Positions 23,480-34,150 of a stretch of 42,690 nucleotides of DNA are shown in pieces. The notes beneath the pieces were generated by a model that ran no database searches, was not told the origin of the DNA, and saw only the letters and a program-made list of their open reading frames with translations. The stretch lies in NCBI RefSeq assembly GCF_001949145.1, contig NW_019091681.1, positions 115,752-158,441 on the forward strand. Direction: 5' to 3'. The position numbers were made by a program, and so were the translations under genes. Numbering within the stretch: position 1 is the stretch's first letter; the number at the start of each line of letters is the position of its first letter. The DNA comes from Acanthaster planci. Lineage: Eukaryota; Echinodermata; Asteroidea; Valvatida; Acanthasteridae.

Positions 23480-24100
23480 GGTAGACCTACAAATGAAAAC
23501 GAATATCTGAATTAATTAAACAATCAATACGGGCAAAAGGTAGGTAACGTTTGAGACTTTTATCATTTTGCATAAACGATTAACTACAGTGTTGTAGTTT
23601 GTGTGCCAATCTCTGCAGATAAAACCACGTTCTATTACGTGAGAATGGTTTAGTCTTAAAGGATCCCAAGCTATGCGTGAGTAATCTGATCAAGATCGGA
23701 TGAGAGAAATATACCGATTCTTCAAGGTGGTAGTTTGAGGAATGACTAAAATTTCGTTTAACAAGTCCTAACATGTTGATAGACTTCATGTATATGTTAT
23801 AACAGTGCTCGCTCCAATTCAATTTATCAGTTAACACATTTCCTCAATATTTTCACAAGTAGTAGTCAGTATTAGATAATACATTGTTATCAATATGGTA
23901 TAAATGCTGGGAATGATGAGCTTTCTTAATTCATAATTTTACACTTACCAACATTAAAAGATGGTTTCCATTGATCTGACCACCTGCAGAGTGAGGTTTA
24001 AATCAGACTGTAAAATAGCGATATGACTTCGACATTGATTGAATGCAGCCAACATCTGATGACAGAAGGTTTCAGCAGCGCAGTTTCGTAACGTGAATCT
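23480..24100 (-). mobile_element. Antisense LINE reverse-transcriptase fossil (unit copy)
   Basis: Reading the minus strand from 24100 downward, broken frames give AILQSDLNL, WSDQWKPSFNVGK, TDKLNWSEHCYN, SINMLGLVKRNFSHSS and RDWHTNYNT. In Jockey-group LINEs these are the region after the catalytic YxDD (L-x2-DL...W...W-x2-F-N-x2-K-C) and the later NMLGLIKRNF and DYNTRL segments. Many stops and frameshifts. It ends about 230 bp before the TATA box of the gene at 24437, in opposite orientation. Confidence 0.75.
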
Positions 24101-24327
24101 AACCCCAACTTCCAAAAAAAGAAAGAAAGAACAAAGGGGCAATTAACCTGAGAATTTATTACATAGTGATCTGCCGTGAAATTAAAAACGCATTTGCACG
24201 CCTTCTGTACAGAATTAACCTTTATCCCAAAGAGTACAGCATTTCAATCCTAAAATGTCAATCCCCAAATGACGCAAGAATATGCATTTATGTGTCCTGC
24301 TTGCCCACTACGACTCCGACGAGTAGG

Positions 24328-24335
24328 TATATAAA
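24328..24335 (+). promoter_or_regulatory. TATA box of array copy 2
   Basis: TATATAAA, 109 bp upstream of ATG 24437. Preceded by the conserved promoter block (about 24170-24327) with CATTTCAATCCTAAAATGTC. Confidence 0.75.
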
Positions 24336-24436
24336 TGTGAACATGAACGTTGCGTGATCACTGATACTTCTTACTTGCTGAGGCACTGGCTGAAATAAAG
24401 CATATTTTGAGGAGACAACGAGGCTTCCCAGCAGCC

Positions 24437-25032
24437 ATGGCGCATTGTTTTAGCCTGACAGTTCTTGCCATATTCCTCCTGGGCGTCGGTCTTGTTGTCC
24501 CTAAAAAAGTTGAAGAAGAGGGCAGTTACGCTCGAATGGAAACCGTAAAGCTGAAAAATCTCCAGGTAAATAATTGTTCCTCATTTATTTTATAGAAGAC
24601 CTTTTTATTTTTGGATTAAACCATTAGGAGATCTTTTAACGATCCCTACTGCCGTCTTAAACTCAGCCACTTTGAAATCTGATGTCAACAAAAACAAATT
24701 CAAAGTTGGTGAAAAGTTTGATTCCTGTCTAATTATGATTTGGATATTGGGGTCACTTTTAGCTCCTGAGCCCGCGCGTGTTGACCCGCGTGCATTGAAC
24801 AGCTCAACAGAACTGAGGTGTCCACTGTGAGTGGATTTTCACTGGTAAAATATCGACAGAATCTTTGTCTCCCCCCTCTTTGCAGCTTGAGAATCGCCTC
24901 CGCGGTTTTGAACCTGCTAACTTGGAGTCATCAAAGGGCTTCATGCGGGATGATGTCGCTAAGCGCAGAAGGAGGGTTCCAAAGACGGATGAGATGCTGG
25001 CATCAAAGAAGCGGTCTAGTGTTTCAAATTAA
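24437..25032 (+). CDS. Array copy 2, type A secreted peptide precursor (two exons, intact)
   Basis: Exons 24437-24565 and 24886-25032 (phase 0; CAG|GTAAAT and CCTCTTTGCAG|C) encode 91 residues. The start is in GCAGCCATGG, an ideal vertebrate-style context. Residues 1-22 (MAHCFSLTVLAIFLLGVGLV plus VP) are a signal peptide. The next 21 residues are mixed acidic/basic (KKVEEEGSYAR, METVKLKNLQ). Exon 2 is basic: RLRGF, PAN at 53-55, then KRRRR at 69-73 and KKR at 84-86, which look like furin or prohormone-convertase sites. The only cysteine is in the signal peptide, so there are no disulfides in the mature product. Cleavage would release a peptide beginning VPKTDEMLAS. I recognise no family. A secreted host-defence, signalling or toxin-like peptide is possible; this is inference from architecture only. 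Confidence 0.75.
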
Positions 25033-26581
25033 ATATCAGGAGCACAACGCAGAGTAATAAGTGTATTGACTTGTACTCGATTAGTGTTTACGTACTAACA
25101 TACAGTAACCAAGTACACTGCAATATTTCTGCTGCTGCACGTAACCCTGGATCCTACAGTTGCAGTAGCCCGATTCTTGAAAGATGTCAAATTTATTTTT
25201 ATTCCATTATTATTGTAATTGGATTTCTCGTTGAGATGAAGTTGGCTTAATTTAAACCTTGAGTTCATTGCGAGGACTAGTTCCAATTTGGCTATTATTG
25301 AAGCGTGTAGAACGAAAAACGTGACATTTCGGGGGACAGCTGGTGGTTGGCATTAAACGGGCCAGAAAATTCGTTACATCAATCTGATTTGAAGGCTAAT
25401 GCTCATTTCAAAAAGTTCTGGAAAGGACTTACGCAATCACATCTGCTGTAATATATTTGTTAGTCAGTGTTACTGGCAATCAGATGTAATTCACGCTATT
25501 TAAGTCAATGTCATCAACCTCTGTATGGGATTACCATTCATTGTCACATTAAAATATTCCTCAAACGAATCAGATCGCGTTCCTAGACTTCTCATTTTAA
25601 ATGCAGTCTTTCCTTGTTAACTGATGTCTTCCCCCCCCGCGTTAACTCCCCGTATAATGTCTTCACATAACCTCTGGCTATTTTTCAACTCCTCGCTCTA
25701 AGCCTCTTCCACTCGGTCTATTGTTTCTCCACTCTTCGTTTTCTTTAGGCCCCCCCCCCTATTTTTTTCGTGGGCCCTTGATACACATTGCGTACTGTGC
25801 CTGCTAGTTGGGTGAATTCGAATGCACTGCGTTTTATTGTGTTCCTCCGCTTTACAGACAATCTGCCCTATTTCCACCCCGCCCCTGGCCCCTTCGCCTT
25901 TAACCACATCGCTCCAACAAGAGACACCCGTTTGACAATTCTCTATATAAACCGCTCCATCATTTGGTCTTGAAGAAGGCCCTCAAGAGTTTTATGGGCC
26001 GTTACAATATCCCTGGGCACTAAGCAGACAGTTGACAGTGTCTGCTTGATAAGGCCACCCCATTCAACTGATCTGCGCAGTGTCCACAGCGATTATTCAT
26101 ACCCACATTTCGATTTTTATCGACTCTCCGAGAAACCCGCCATGCACTTAGTTATCAATGTCTGACAATGTCAAGGGATTAGGCAAAGACTGTACAGTCC
26201 ATGCTGAACAACTTCCCGGAAAAAGTACGATTTAAGACAACTAACTTAAAAACAATAAAATAACACAAAGTTTATAAGCAGAGTATAGCCTAATCGGAGT
26301 CAGGCTCAGTTGAAATGGAGTTCACCATCTATGTCTAAAATCATTCCGTTTTAAAAGTCACGTGATACCGACTAAGAGTCCTCACATACACACACCAGGA
26401 GTACAGTCATACGACTTTTAACTTGAAACTCCCATATTCTTTATCAGAGCCAGAAGCAAATCGCTCTGTTTGAACACTTACTTGACTCCAATTTGGCTGT
26501 GAGTGTGAATAAGAAAATGGAAATCGAAAATAAATGTAAAACAATAAAATGTAATCCACTCGAGATTGGATGAGAGCAATA

Positions 26582-26800
26582 CAGTCGACTCTCTTTATTA
26601 CGAAATCGGCTATAAAGAAATTCCGGTTTATAAAAAAAAAAGTCCGTGGTCCCAGCTAAAACGTGCACATCTCTATGGGGAAAAAACCTGTTAAAGCGAA
26701 ATGGCATTCTACGAAATTCCTGTTACAACGAATGGTTTTCGCGACTCCGTTGCCTGAAAAACCATTGGTGACGACCCGTTTATAACAAATGAGAGGAATA
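26582..26800. mobile_element. 219-bp insertion, pogo/Tc1-like fragment, in the LINE fossil
   Basis: The paralogous DNA near 23705 lacks this segment. It is flanked by the near-identical 11-mers TGAGAGCAATA (26571-26581) and TGAGAGGAATA (26790-26800). Its left end, CAGTCGACTCTCTTTATTAC, and repeated TATAA/ACGAA words resemble pogo/Tigger-type ends, but no matching right inverted repeat was seen. Confidence 0.5.
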
Positions 26801-27115
26801 GATGTATACAGTTTCTTCAAGACGGTAGTTGAGCAATTACTAAAATTTCGTTTAATAAGTCTTAACATGTTGATGGATTTAATGTAAATGTCACGACAGT
26901 GCTTGCTCCAGTTTAATTGATCAGTTTAAAAGCACAATTATCAATATCATTCAAATGCTGGTGAATGGAGCTTTCTTGATATATTCGAACTCTACACTTG
27001 CCGATACTAAAAATGTAGTTTCCATTGATCTGATCATCTGCAGAGTGAAATAAAATATCACTGTAAAACAGCAACATCACTTTGAGATTGATTGAATGTA
27101 GCCAACATTTATTGA
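26801..27115 (-). mobile_element. Antisense LINE fossil (unit copy)
   Basis: Reads NMLRLIKRNFSNCS on the minus strand and continues into the W..W-x2-F region near 27030, homologous to 23480-24100. The continuation below 26582 is separated by the 219-bp insertion. Confidence 0.65.
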
Positions 27116-27184
27116 CAGAAGGCGAGAGCGGTGCAGTTTCATCATGTAAATGAGCCCCCTACCCCCCTTTCCTAAAATTAACCT

Positions 27185-27400
27185 GCCACGTTATAACATG
27201 TAATCTGTGGTGACATCAAAATACATTTTTATGCATTCATTTCAGAATTAAACTTTATTCCAAAAGGATACAACAATTTCAATCCTTAAATGTCAACCCG
27301 AAAATGAGGCGAATAGTAGAGATTCATATGCCCTGATTACCCACCACTACTCCAACGATAAATGTTAGCAGCCAGAAACTTTCCAGGATCATTAATACTG
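27185..27400 (+). pseudogene. Orphan promoter block without a gene
   Basis: ACTTTATTCCAAAAGGATAC and the CAATCCTTAAATGTCAACCC segment match the promoter block of the type-A copies, but the sequence diverges at the place where the TATA box should be (ACGATAAATG, about 27354) and no exon follows. About 450 bp further on the same block recurs as the real promoter of copy 3 (27690-27853). This is a truncated unit left by unequal exchange. Confidence 0.7.
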
Positions 27401-27845
27401 GTTAATTAGACATGTTCTGGTAATTGTTTCCAGACGTGTACTACGCTTTAGGTGCAGCAAAAAGCATAATCCACAATGTGGGGTCCAACAGGGGACACTG
27501 TTTTGAAACTTCCTCTGAACAGATCTGTCCGTTGATTTTGAAGAAAGTCCTCAGAATTTCTGCCAACTCTGGGAAAAACGCAATTAGAAACGATTGAATG
27601 CAGCTAACAGCTGACAACAGATGGCGTGAGGAGTGCATTTTTGTAAAGGGTAATTTAAGCCCTCCCCAATAGAAAATTAACCCATTATTACATGTAATCT
27701 GCCGTGACATTAAAACACATATTTACGCCTTTTGTTTAGAACTTTATTCCAAAAGGATACAGTATTTCAATCCTAAAATGTCAACCTGAGGGCAAAAATA
27801 TACATTTATGTGTCCAGCTTGCCCGCTATGACTCTGACAACTGGG

Positions 27846-27853
27846 TACATAAA
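27846..27853 (+). promoter_or_regulatory. TATA-like box of array copy 3
   Basis: TACATAAA, 109 bp upstream of ATG 27955; one base from the canonical box of copy 2. Confidence 0.6.
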
Positions 27854-27954
27854 TGGGAACATGAACGTTGCGTGATCACTGATACTTCTTACTTGCTGAG
27901 GCATTGGCTGAAATAAAGCATATTTTGAGGAGACAACGAGGCTTCCCAGCAGCC

Positions 27955-28476
27955 ATGGCGCATTGTTTTAGCCTGACACTTCTTGTCATATTCCTCCTGA
28001 GCGTTGGTCTTGTTGTCCCTAAAAAAGTTGAAGAAGAGGGCAGTTACGCTCGAATGGAAACCGCAAAGCTGAAAAATGTACAGGTAAATAATTCTTTTTC
28101 ATATTTAAGGACGGCAACAACATTGGGATGCAGCCATTGTGAAACTAACGTGTGCGAAAACAGATTTATAGTTGGTGTACAGAATTGATTCCTGTCCAAT
28201 TATAGTTTTAATGTTGAGGTCACTCTTAGCTCATGAGCCTGCGTGTGTCGACCCGCGTGCATTGAGCAGGTGTCTACAGTGACTTGATTTTCTGTGGGTA
28301 ATGACAAAACCTCTGCTTTCCCCCTCTTGTAGGGTTGGCTTCTCTACCGCAATTTTGCACCTGCTAACCGGGAGGCATCTAAGTACCTCCGTTTTAAGGA
28401 ATACCCTCTACGCAGAAGCGAGGTTCAAGAGACGGCTGAGATGCGGGCACTAAAGAGGTCACGTGCTTCAAGCTAA
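27955..28476 (+). CDS. Array copy 3, type A secreted peptide precursor (two exons, intact)
   Basis: Exons 27955-28083 and 28333-28476, phase 0 (CAG|GTAAAT; TCTTGTAG|G), encode 90 residues. Exon 1 differs from copy 2 at only five residues (signal MAHCFSLTLLVIFLLSVGLV). Exon 2 is far more diverged: GWLLYRNFAPANREASKY, then LRFKEYPLRR, and KRSRASS at the end. It keeps PAN (53-55), SK (59-60) and ET (76-77), but the KRRRR cluster of copy 2 is reduced to LRR at 69-71, so processing may differ. AATAAA at 28509-28514 is a fitting polyadenylation signal 33 bp after the stop. Confidence 0.75.
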
Positions 28477-28508
28477 ATATGGAATCACGCCGGAGCACAA
28501 CGCAGAGT

Positions 28509-28514
28509 AATAAA
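28509..28514 (+). terminator. Polyadenylation signal of copy 3
   Basis: AATAAA; the corresponding hexamer is AATAAG in copy 2 and AATAGG in copy 7, so those copies may use other signals. Confidence 0.45.
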
Positions 28515-30012
28515 TGTATTGACTTGTACTTGATTTCGAGTATTAATACTCAAATACAGGACACGATGTACATTGCAATATCTTTGCTGCTCCATTTAAC
28601 CCTTGATCCTTCAATTGCATTAGACATTAGTCGGATTCTTAAAACATATTTAAATTTATTTTTATTCCATTATTATTTAATTGTATTTCCTGATATAAGG
28701 AAAGTTTGCCTTAGTTTTAGGAACATAATATCTTAACTGCGTAAATTTGGAGTTCTTTGTGAAGATCTCTATTATTAAACTTGGTTTTGATTTCGGTGTA
28801 TGGACCCCAAACTTGCCATTTCTGTCAAGAGTTGGGAGCTGACATTTAACAGGCATGATAACTCATTTTTAGCCAAAAGTCTCACTGGTTTAGGTTCGAG
28901 AACGCAAATCATGTAATTTCTAACGAGGGTTTCGATTAACATTAAACAGGCCAGAGAATAATTGCGTCAATCAATCTGATTTGAAGGCAAATGCTCAATT
29001 AAAAAACATTTTAAAAACTAATTGGACATGCACACCTGCTGTGATGCATATTTATTAGTAAGTGTTTATTGCAATCAAAATGTAACTCACGCTGTAAAGT
29101 CAAATGCTAGCAACCTCCGTATGGAATTGCTATTCATTGTCACACTAAAGTATGACTTTAAAAATCAGATAGTGTTCCTGGACGTCTCATTTTGAATGTG
29201 GTCTTTCTTTGTGAACTGACGTTTCCCCTTCAGTCAGGTGATACTGAACTCCTTATTTTGTACTCAACCAAGGCAGACGGAACCAGGGGACCACGTAGAA
29301 CGACGTGCATCATCATGCATATTACGTTCGGAAAGCGTACAGTCGGTCTCTTGTGCAAGATGAGCATAATATGCATATGACACACTTTGTCCCACGTGGT
29401 CACCTTTCCCGTCTACCGCTCTCTCAACCTCTGTTTTTTTTCCCGCTCTCGCTCATAGCATGCTCCACCTCGATCTGGTGTTACTCCACTCCTCGTTCTC
29501 AGTGTTCTCCACCTCGGTCTAAGCGTAAACTTACATAAAATGAAGGCAGATTGTATCTCATATGACGGAGCAATGAGAAGCTCTGTTGCATAATGGAATG
29601 ATAAAATCGCTCAACTACAAAGTCAGATAATCTCCGTCGTACAATGTTTCATATTCAATGACATTTAAACATGTGTAGGCCTAAGATGTACGACTTAAAA
29701 TGTCACTCCTGAAATAATGCGGTGATTTTGCTTTGACAGGCTCAGAATTCATGCATGAAATTAATCGCATTTTTAGTTGGCCAAATAGATTAGACATGTA
29801 TTATGAAACGTTACAGTCATAAAAGGTTCAGCCTAAAATTAGGCTGCAGTTTGCTTAATTGGCCCGGATGTTATATTACGACCGGGAAGTTATTAAAAAA
29901 CATGAAGATAAATGTTTCTTGATCACTCAACGAAAATCGTTACTACATGAAACATCGAGGTTGACTTCACATCGTAGTTTCCGTGTATAAACGACGAGGA
30001 TTCTTAGCAGCC

Positions 30013-30539
30013 ATAGTAGGGCGTTTTTGCCTTTCGGTCATAATTCGTGTGAGTGTTGGTCTGGTCGTCCGTACCGATGCTGACGAGACTGACGTCACTT
30101 TAGAGGAAGCTGCGGATCCGAGGAATCTCGAGGTAGATAACTTCGTTACATCCCCGTAAAAAGAGCCGGGTTTTCTTACCATTCAACAACTGGGAACATC
30201 CCCTTGAAGATCGTGCTTGTCCAGTTGATCTTCACAAAATAAACTCATTTTCAGAGTTTCTGTAAAACTTGAATCCAGATTAAACTTCGGGTTTCAAGAC
30301 CTTCCGTGTCAGCTAACTCATATTTAGCAAGCAAATAGGATAGTTTTGGTTAAACCTCCAAGGAGAATCGTATCATAAATCGTTTGTTTTGTTTGGTTCG
30401 TTTCTTGTCTTAGAATGCGGTTCGCGAAATAAGCCTCGATAAGCATGCAACTCGTGAGGAGTCTAATGTCAGCCACCTTGACAGCGAAACTCAACATAGT
30501 GGAAAGCGTTGGCCACCCCAAGGAATGTTTACCAAATGA
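30013..30539 (+). pseudogene. Array copy 4, type B, start codon lost
   Basis: Exon 1 aligns at 30013-30132 but begins ATA instead of ATG in GCAGCCATAG; the nearest in-frame upstream ATG (29947) meets TGA after five codons. The former signal peptide also has an arginine in its hydrophobic core (VIIRVSVGLVV). Exon 2 (30414-30539) is fully open with a good acceptor (TCTTGTCTTAG) and reads NAVREISLDKHATREESN, then HSGKRWPPQGMFTK. The GKR triplet is a typical amidation-plus-cleavage site in neuropeptide precursors. Splice sites and frame are otherwise intact, so loss may be recent. The family function is unknown. Confidence 0.65.
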
Positions 30540-31048
30540 CTGCATCGATTTTGATCCGAACGGAGTGTTTTGAATATCTTCTTTGGTTCATTCACCTGCA
30601 TCTACGTATTGAGCATTTTTAGTTCAATTTCAGTGGTCAAATTAATACGAAATGTAGTCTATCCGCTGTTAATGATACACCTTTATTATCTACACTTGGA
30701 TGAGGCAGCTTTCCGCTGGAAGATAAGTTGAAAGTATTCCCTGTTTTTGTTTGATGTAAAAATGTATTTTCCTTTGATGGGAGTGACCGTATTTCCCTTT
30801 ACTTTATGATATATGGTACTTCACTACTTTATCTACAGGGTGATTTTTTTAATGGAAGTTTGTTTTCCAAATTGCCCCGAAAGTACAGAACTAAATTTAT
30901 TCCCATTTCTGGTGATAACTGTGGGATGGCATTAAACATGGCAGCGCCTTAATTGTTACAACCTCATTATTTTAGAATGCTGGTTTCGTCGCTAAGTCAA
31001 ATGTAATTACCATCCAGATAGAATTACCAATATATATCTCAGTGAAGT

Positions 31049-31160
31049 ACCTAAAATTACACAATATGGAGGGCCTGACGTTTCGATCCTAGCAGAGTCT
31101 TTCTCGAAGAAAGATTCCGCTTGGATCGAAACGTCACAGGTTGTGATTTGTATTTTAGGT
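31049..31160. repeat. Long hairpin with CGTTTCGATCC arms
   Basis: Outer arms ACCTAAAATTACACA / TGTGATTTGTATTTTAGGT and inner arms CCTGACGTTTCGATCC (31074-31089) / GGATCGAAACGTCACAGG (31123-31140) fold onto each other, with a third short pairing AGTCTTTCTCGAAG/AAAGATTC in the loop. I have seen this arm sequence type in dispersed repeats of marine invertebrates, but cannot name the family. No transposase. Confidence 0.7.
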
Positions 31161-31605
31161 CATTGAAGTCAGCAAGCAGTTTGCGGCAGTTTATATACAT
31201 ACCCATAAACTAATTTAAAGTGTTGTCGAATTGGGGTTGTCTTCCTCAATCTACCAGCGCTTTTTCTCAGTTAATAACACGCTGAATATAAAAAGTTATC
31301 CTTCACTTTCGTGATTACGTTGGTCAATATACTGCAGCATTTAAACGAAATTTTGACAAAAGGTGTTCTAGCTTTTTTAATTTACTGCATCCAAACGGAT
31401 ATAGCAATAAAATCACAAAATGTCACGCCTCAGGTCATGACAAAATTAAATTTTTCCGGCTCTGATTTGTAACAATGATTCTGTAATATACGGGCCTGGA
31501 CACAGTCGTTATTGAATCACAAACTGATAAATGTTACTGGTTAAAGTATCAAACGGTCACTTGAAATACATAGCCTAGTAGTAGTGACCAGGATTCACAG
31601 CAGCC

Positions 31606-33632
31606 ATGGCGGGTCGTTTTTGCGTGACGATTTTGCTCATATTTCTCTTGAGTGTCGGTCTGGTCATCCGTATGGATGCCAATGAGAGTCGTATTGCTTC
31701 AGAGGAAACTGCAAATCTGGAAAATCTCATGGTAAATATAGGTCATTTGTATCCTCCACACACGTTGGATTTACGGACCATTTAACAGTCAGGGAAGTCC
31801 CTTTATTGATCTCATATTTCGAATTCGTTGTCGTTTTTCAAATCTGTCGTATTAAAAAAACAGGTTTGTATTTGGTATATCTATGAGTTTGACTTCAGTC
31901 CAACTATAGTTCGTGTTGTTTACTTACACTCTGAAAAAAGGGTGGACCTAGACCATGTACTAAAACTCCATCTTTAGACAAACGTCGATACCAACATCGG
32001 TGACTATACCCAATATCTTGTGCACATTTAATGCTAGATCCCACACACTAACTGTTGACAAAATCAACTCACTGAAAGCTACTTGCTACTGGACTATGCT
32101 CTGCTTACTGTGATTGTTCCACAGGCCAAGGACCGCGTGCTCATGTCTGCAGCTTGCGCAAAACAAATACGGGGCAAGGTCGGCCAGGCGCTGGGCTGAA
32201 TCCGAGCTCAATGCACTGCTAGTTCACAATTTCTATTGTAACAAAATCAGAAAATGTTGACAAGATACACTGTATATTCCTCCACAAAACGCACAAAAAT
32301 AAGAAGGCTAATCCAGAGGTGGAATATCTCCACAAATTAAGTTTGATGAACATGCAAAAGAACTCCATGCAAGCGGCACGCAAGAAGATAGAACAGAAAA
32401 CTCCAGCGCGAAACGATGCTTTTGTTGCGCACCTGTAAGTCAGGTCAGATCACCGCGAATGGAACAAAAAAAAGTACATGAACTGTTTGTGTGGTTGGCC
32501 GGTTGTATGGCGGGCCACATGGAACGAAGTTTGTATGGAAGCAAAGGTAAACAAAATTCGCTTTGTAAGGTATTGCTACAACCTCTTTTACAATCCGACA
32601 TAATAGGTATTTAAAATTTCCCCCTATAAATGTCCTATATTTAACCAATTATATTCAACCCTCGATTGGTCATTAGAAATTTTCAGAAACAATATTCTCA
32701 TGTGAGGAGGTGTGGCGTGTGAGTTACGGGCGGTTGACAATGCTTCCACTGATACGTCAGCGATATTCAATGTTCTGATCGCCTATTTTACAGTTTAAAT
32801 CGCATTCTTTATGAATCAACTGTCTCTCCTTAAAAACATGTGCATCGGTGTACTCCTGAGGTCCCCATTACATATAACACTGTTCATGCTCTTAAACAAG
32901 ATATTACATCGATTTTAATATTAGTAAACTAACTTAAAAGCTTCACTTAGGAATGAAATATGGCAGAACCCTGGTCCATTTGGTTAAAAATAATGCTACT
33001 GATAAAAAGTTTTTGTACAGCGCCAAATTCGCCAAACATAGGCCTAATATTTTCACTTAATATTATTAATCCAAAATCGTGACAACGTTAAATTTATATT
33101 AACAATTAGTGATTTCCAATCGAAAAAGACAAACCTATAGAAACTTCAGATACACAAATTTAACTAGCCAGGAATACAAACATTAAATCTGTATCATTTT
33201 AAGAAATCACAATTCAAATATAACTTTAAAGTAAAAGCAAAACAACAAACTTTTAAACAAGAGAGAAAGTGGAAGGACATAGTGGGAGGAAAACAGACAC
33301 ACCAGGGGGACCCGGACAAATCCAGAGCCCCAAACAACGAACAGATAGAAAAACAGGCAACAGTGGGGAAAACGAAACCAAATCAAAATACCAACGTCCG
33401 AGTATAATTATCAGCCAAAGAAGCTGAGATGACTAGATCTGCTGCAAAACCTTTGTTTTTTGTGTCTGTGCAGAAAACGATTCGTGACGCCAGTCTAAAC
33501 GAGCGTGCGACTCGACAGGTGTCTAGCGTCAACCACCTTGCCGGTGACATTCAGCGCCGTGGAAAGGTCCAACCGACGCCTGGAATGATAACAAGGAGAG
33601 GAAAAGGGCGTTTTGGCTATGGACGGGGCTAA
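31606..33632 (+). CDS. Array copy 5, type B secreted peptide precursor (two exons, intact)
   Basis: Exons 31606-31731 and 33474-33632 (phase 0; ATG|GTAAAT and TGTCTGTGCAG|A) encode 94 residues. The start is GCAGCCATGG. Signal peptide MAGRFCVTILLIFLLSVGLV, then an acidic spacer (MDANESRIASEE...). Exon 2 is KTIRDASLNERATRQVSSVN, then HLAGDIQRRGKVQPTPGM and a Gly/Arg-rich tail TRRGKGRFGYGRG. RR at 69-70 and 83-84 could be processing sites; the tail resembles cationic glycine-rich antimicrobial peptides, but that is only a resemblance. It aligns loosely with type A (arginine at the same place, SS, D-V/I, K-V), showing common origin. The intron is 1742 bp against 250-320 bp in type A. Only weak TATA (TAATATA, 31484-31490). 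Confidence 0.65.
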
Positions 33633-33948
33633 ATGCAGACTTTTACCGCAACACGACGGGGAGCATTCAGTGTTTTGAAAATGCCATTGGATTAATGTAT
33701 CCGTTTCGTAAAAAGCAAACTTTTAGTTACATTTAGAAACCTTTCCGTATATCAAACACTTCTGTTGTTAAAGTACAGTTGCAAATTTATTTTGCAGACT
33801 ATTTTTTTTCTGCAATTTCACACTCTATTCTTCGATAAAGTATAAAATCTGTGTCTCACCTTTTGGGTAAAGGTATTAATAAGATTTAATTCAAGCCACG
33901 TGGCGATTTTTGTCTCCAGTTCAGTTACCAGTAATGCCTAAACATGTA

Positions 33949-34150
33949 CGACTGTTTTATGGTAGCTAATACATCTCTCAGATTCCCTCTGTATCTACAT
34001 CTCATTATGCTGCTGTGGAAGTACAGTAATATCAGTCACAACCCAAACAGCCGTGACCTGTCAGAACATGTCTGTAAACGATGATACCAAGTCACTGTTA
34101 GTGACGTCATAGGTCCCTTGGGGATATTGATCTTTCAACAGGCCGTACTC
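33949..34150 (+). repeat. Dispersed repeat copy 2
   Basis: Matches 10739-10930 at both ends: ACTGTTTTATGGTAGC, TGCTGCTGTGGAAGTA, and TTGATCTTTCAACAGGCCGT. The centre differs by indels. Confidence 0.75.
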
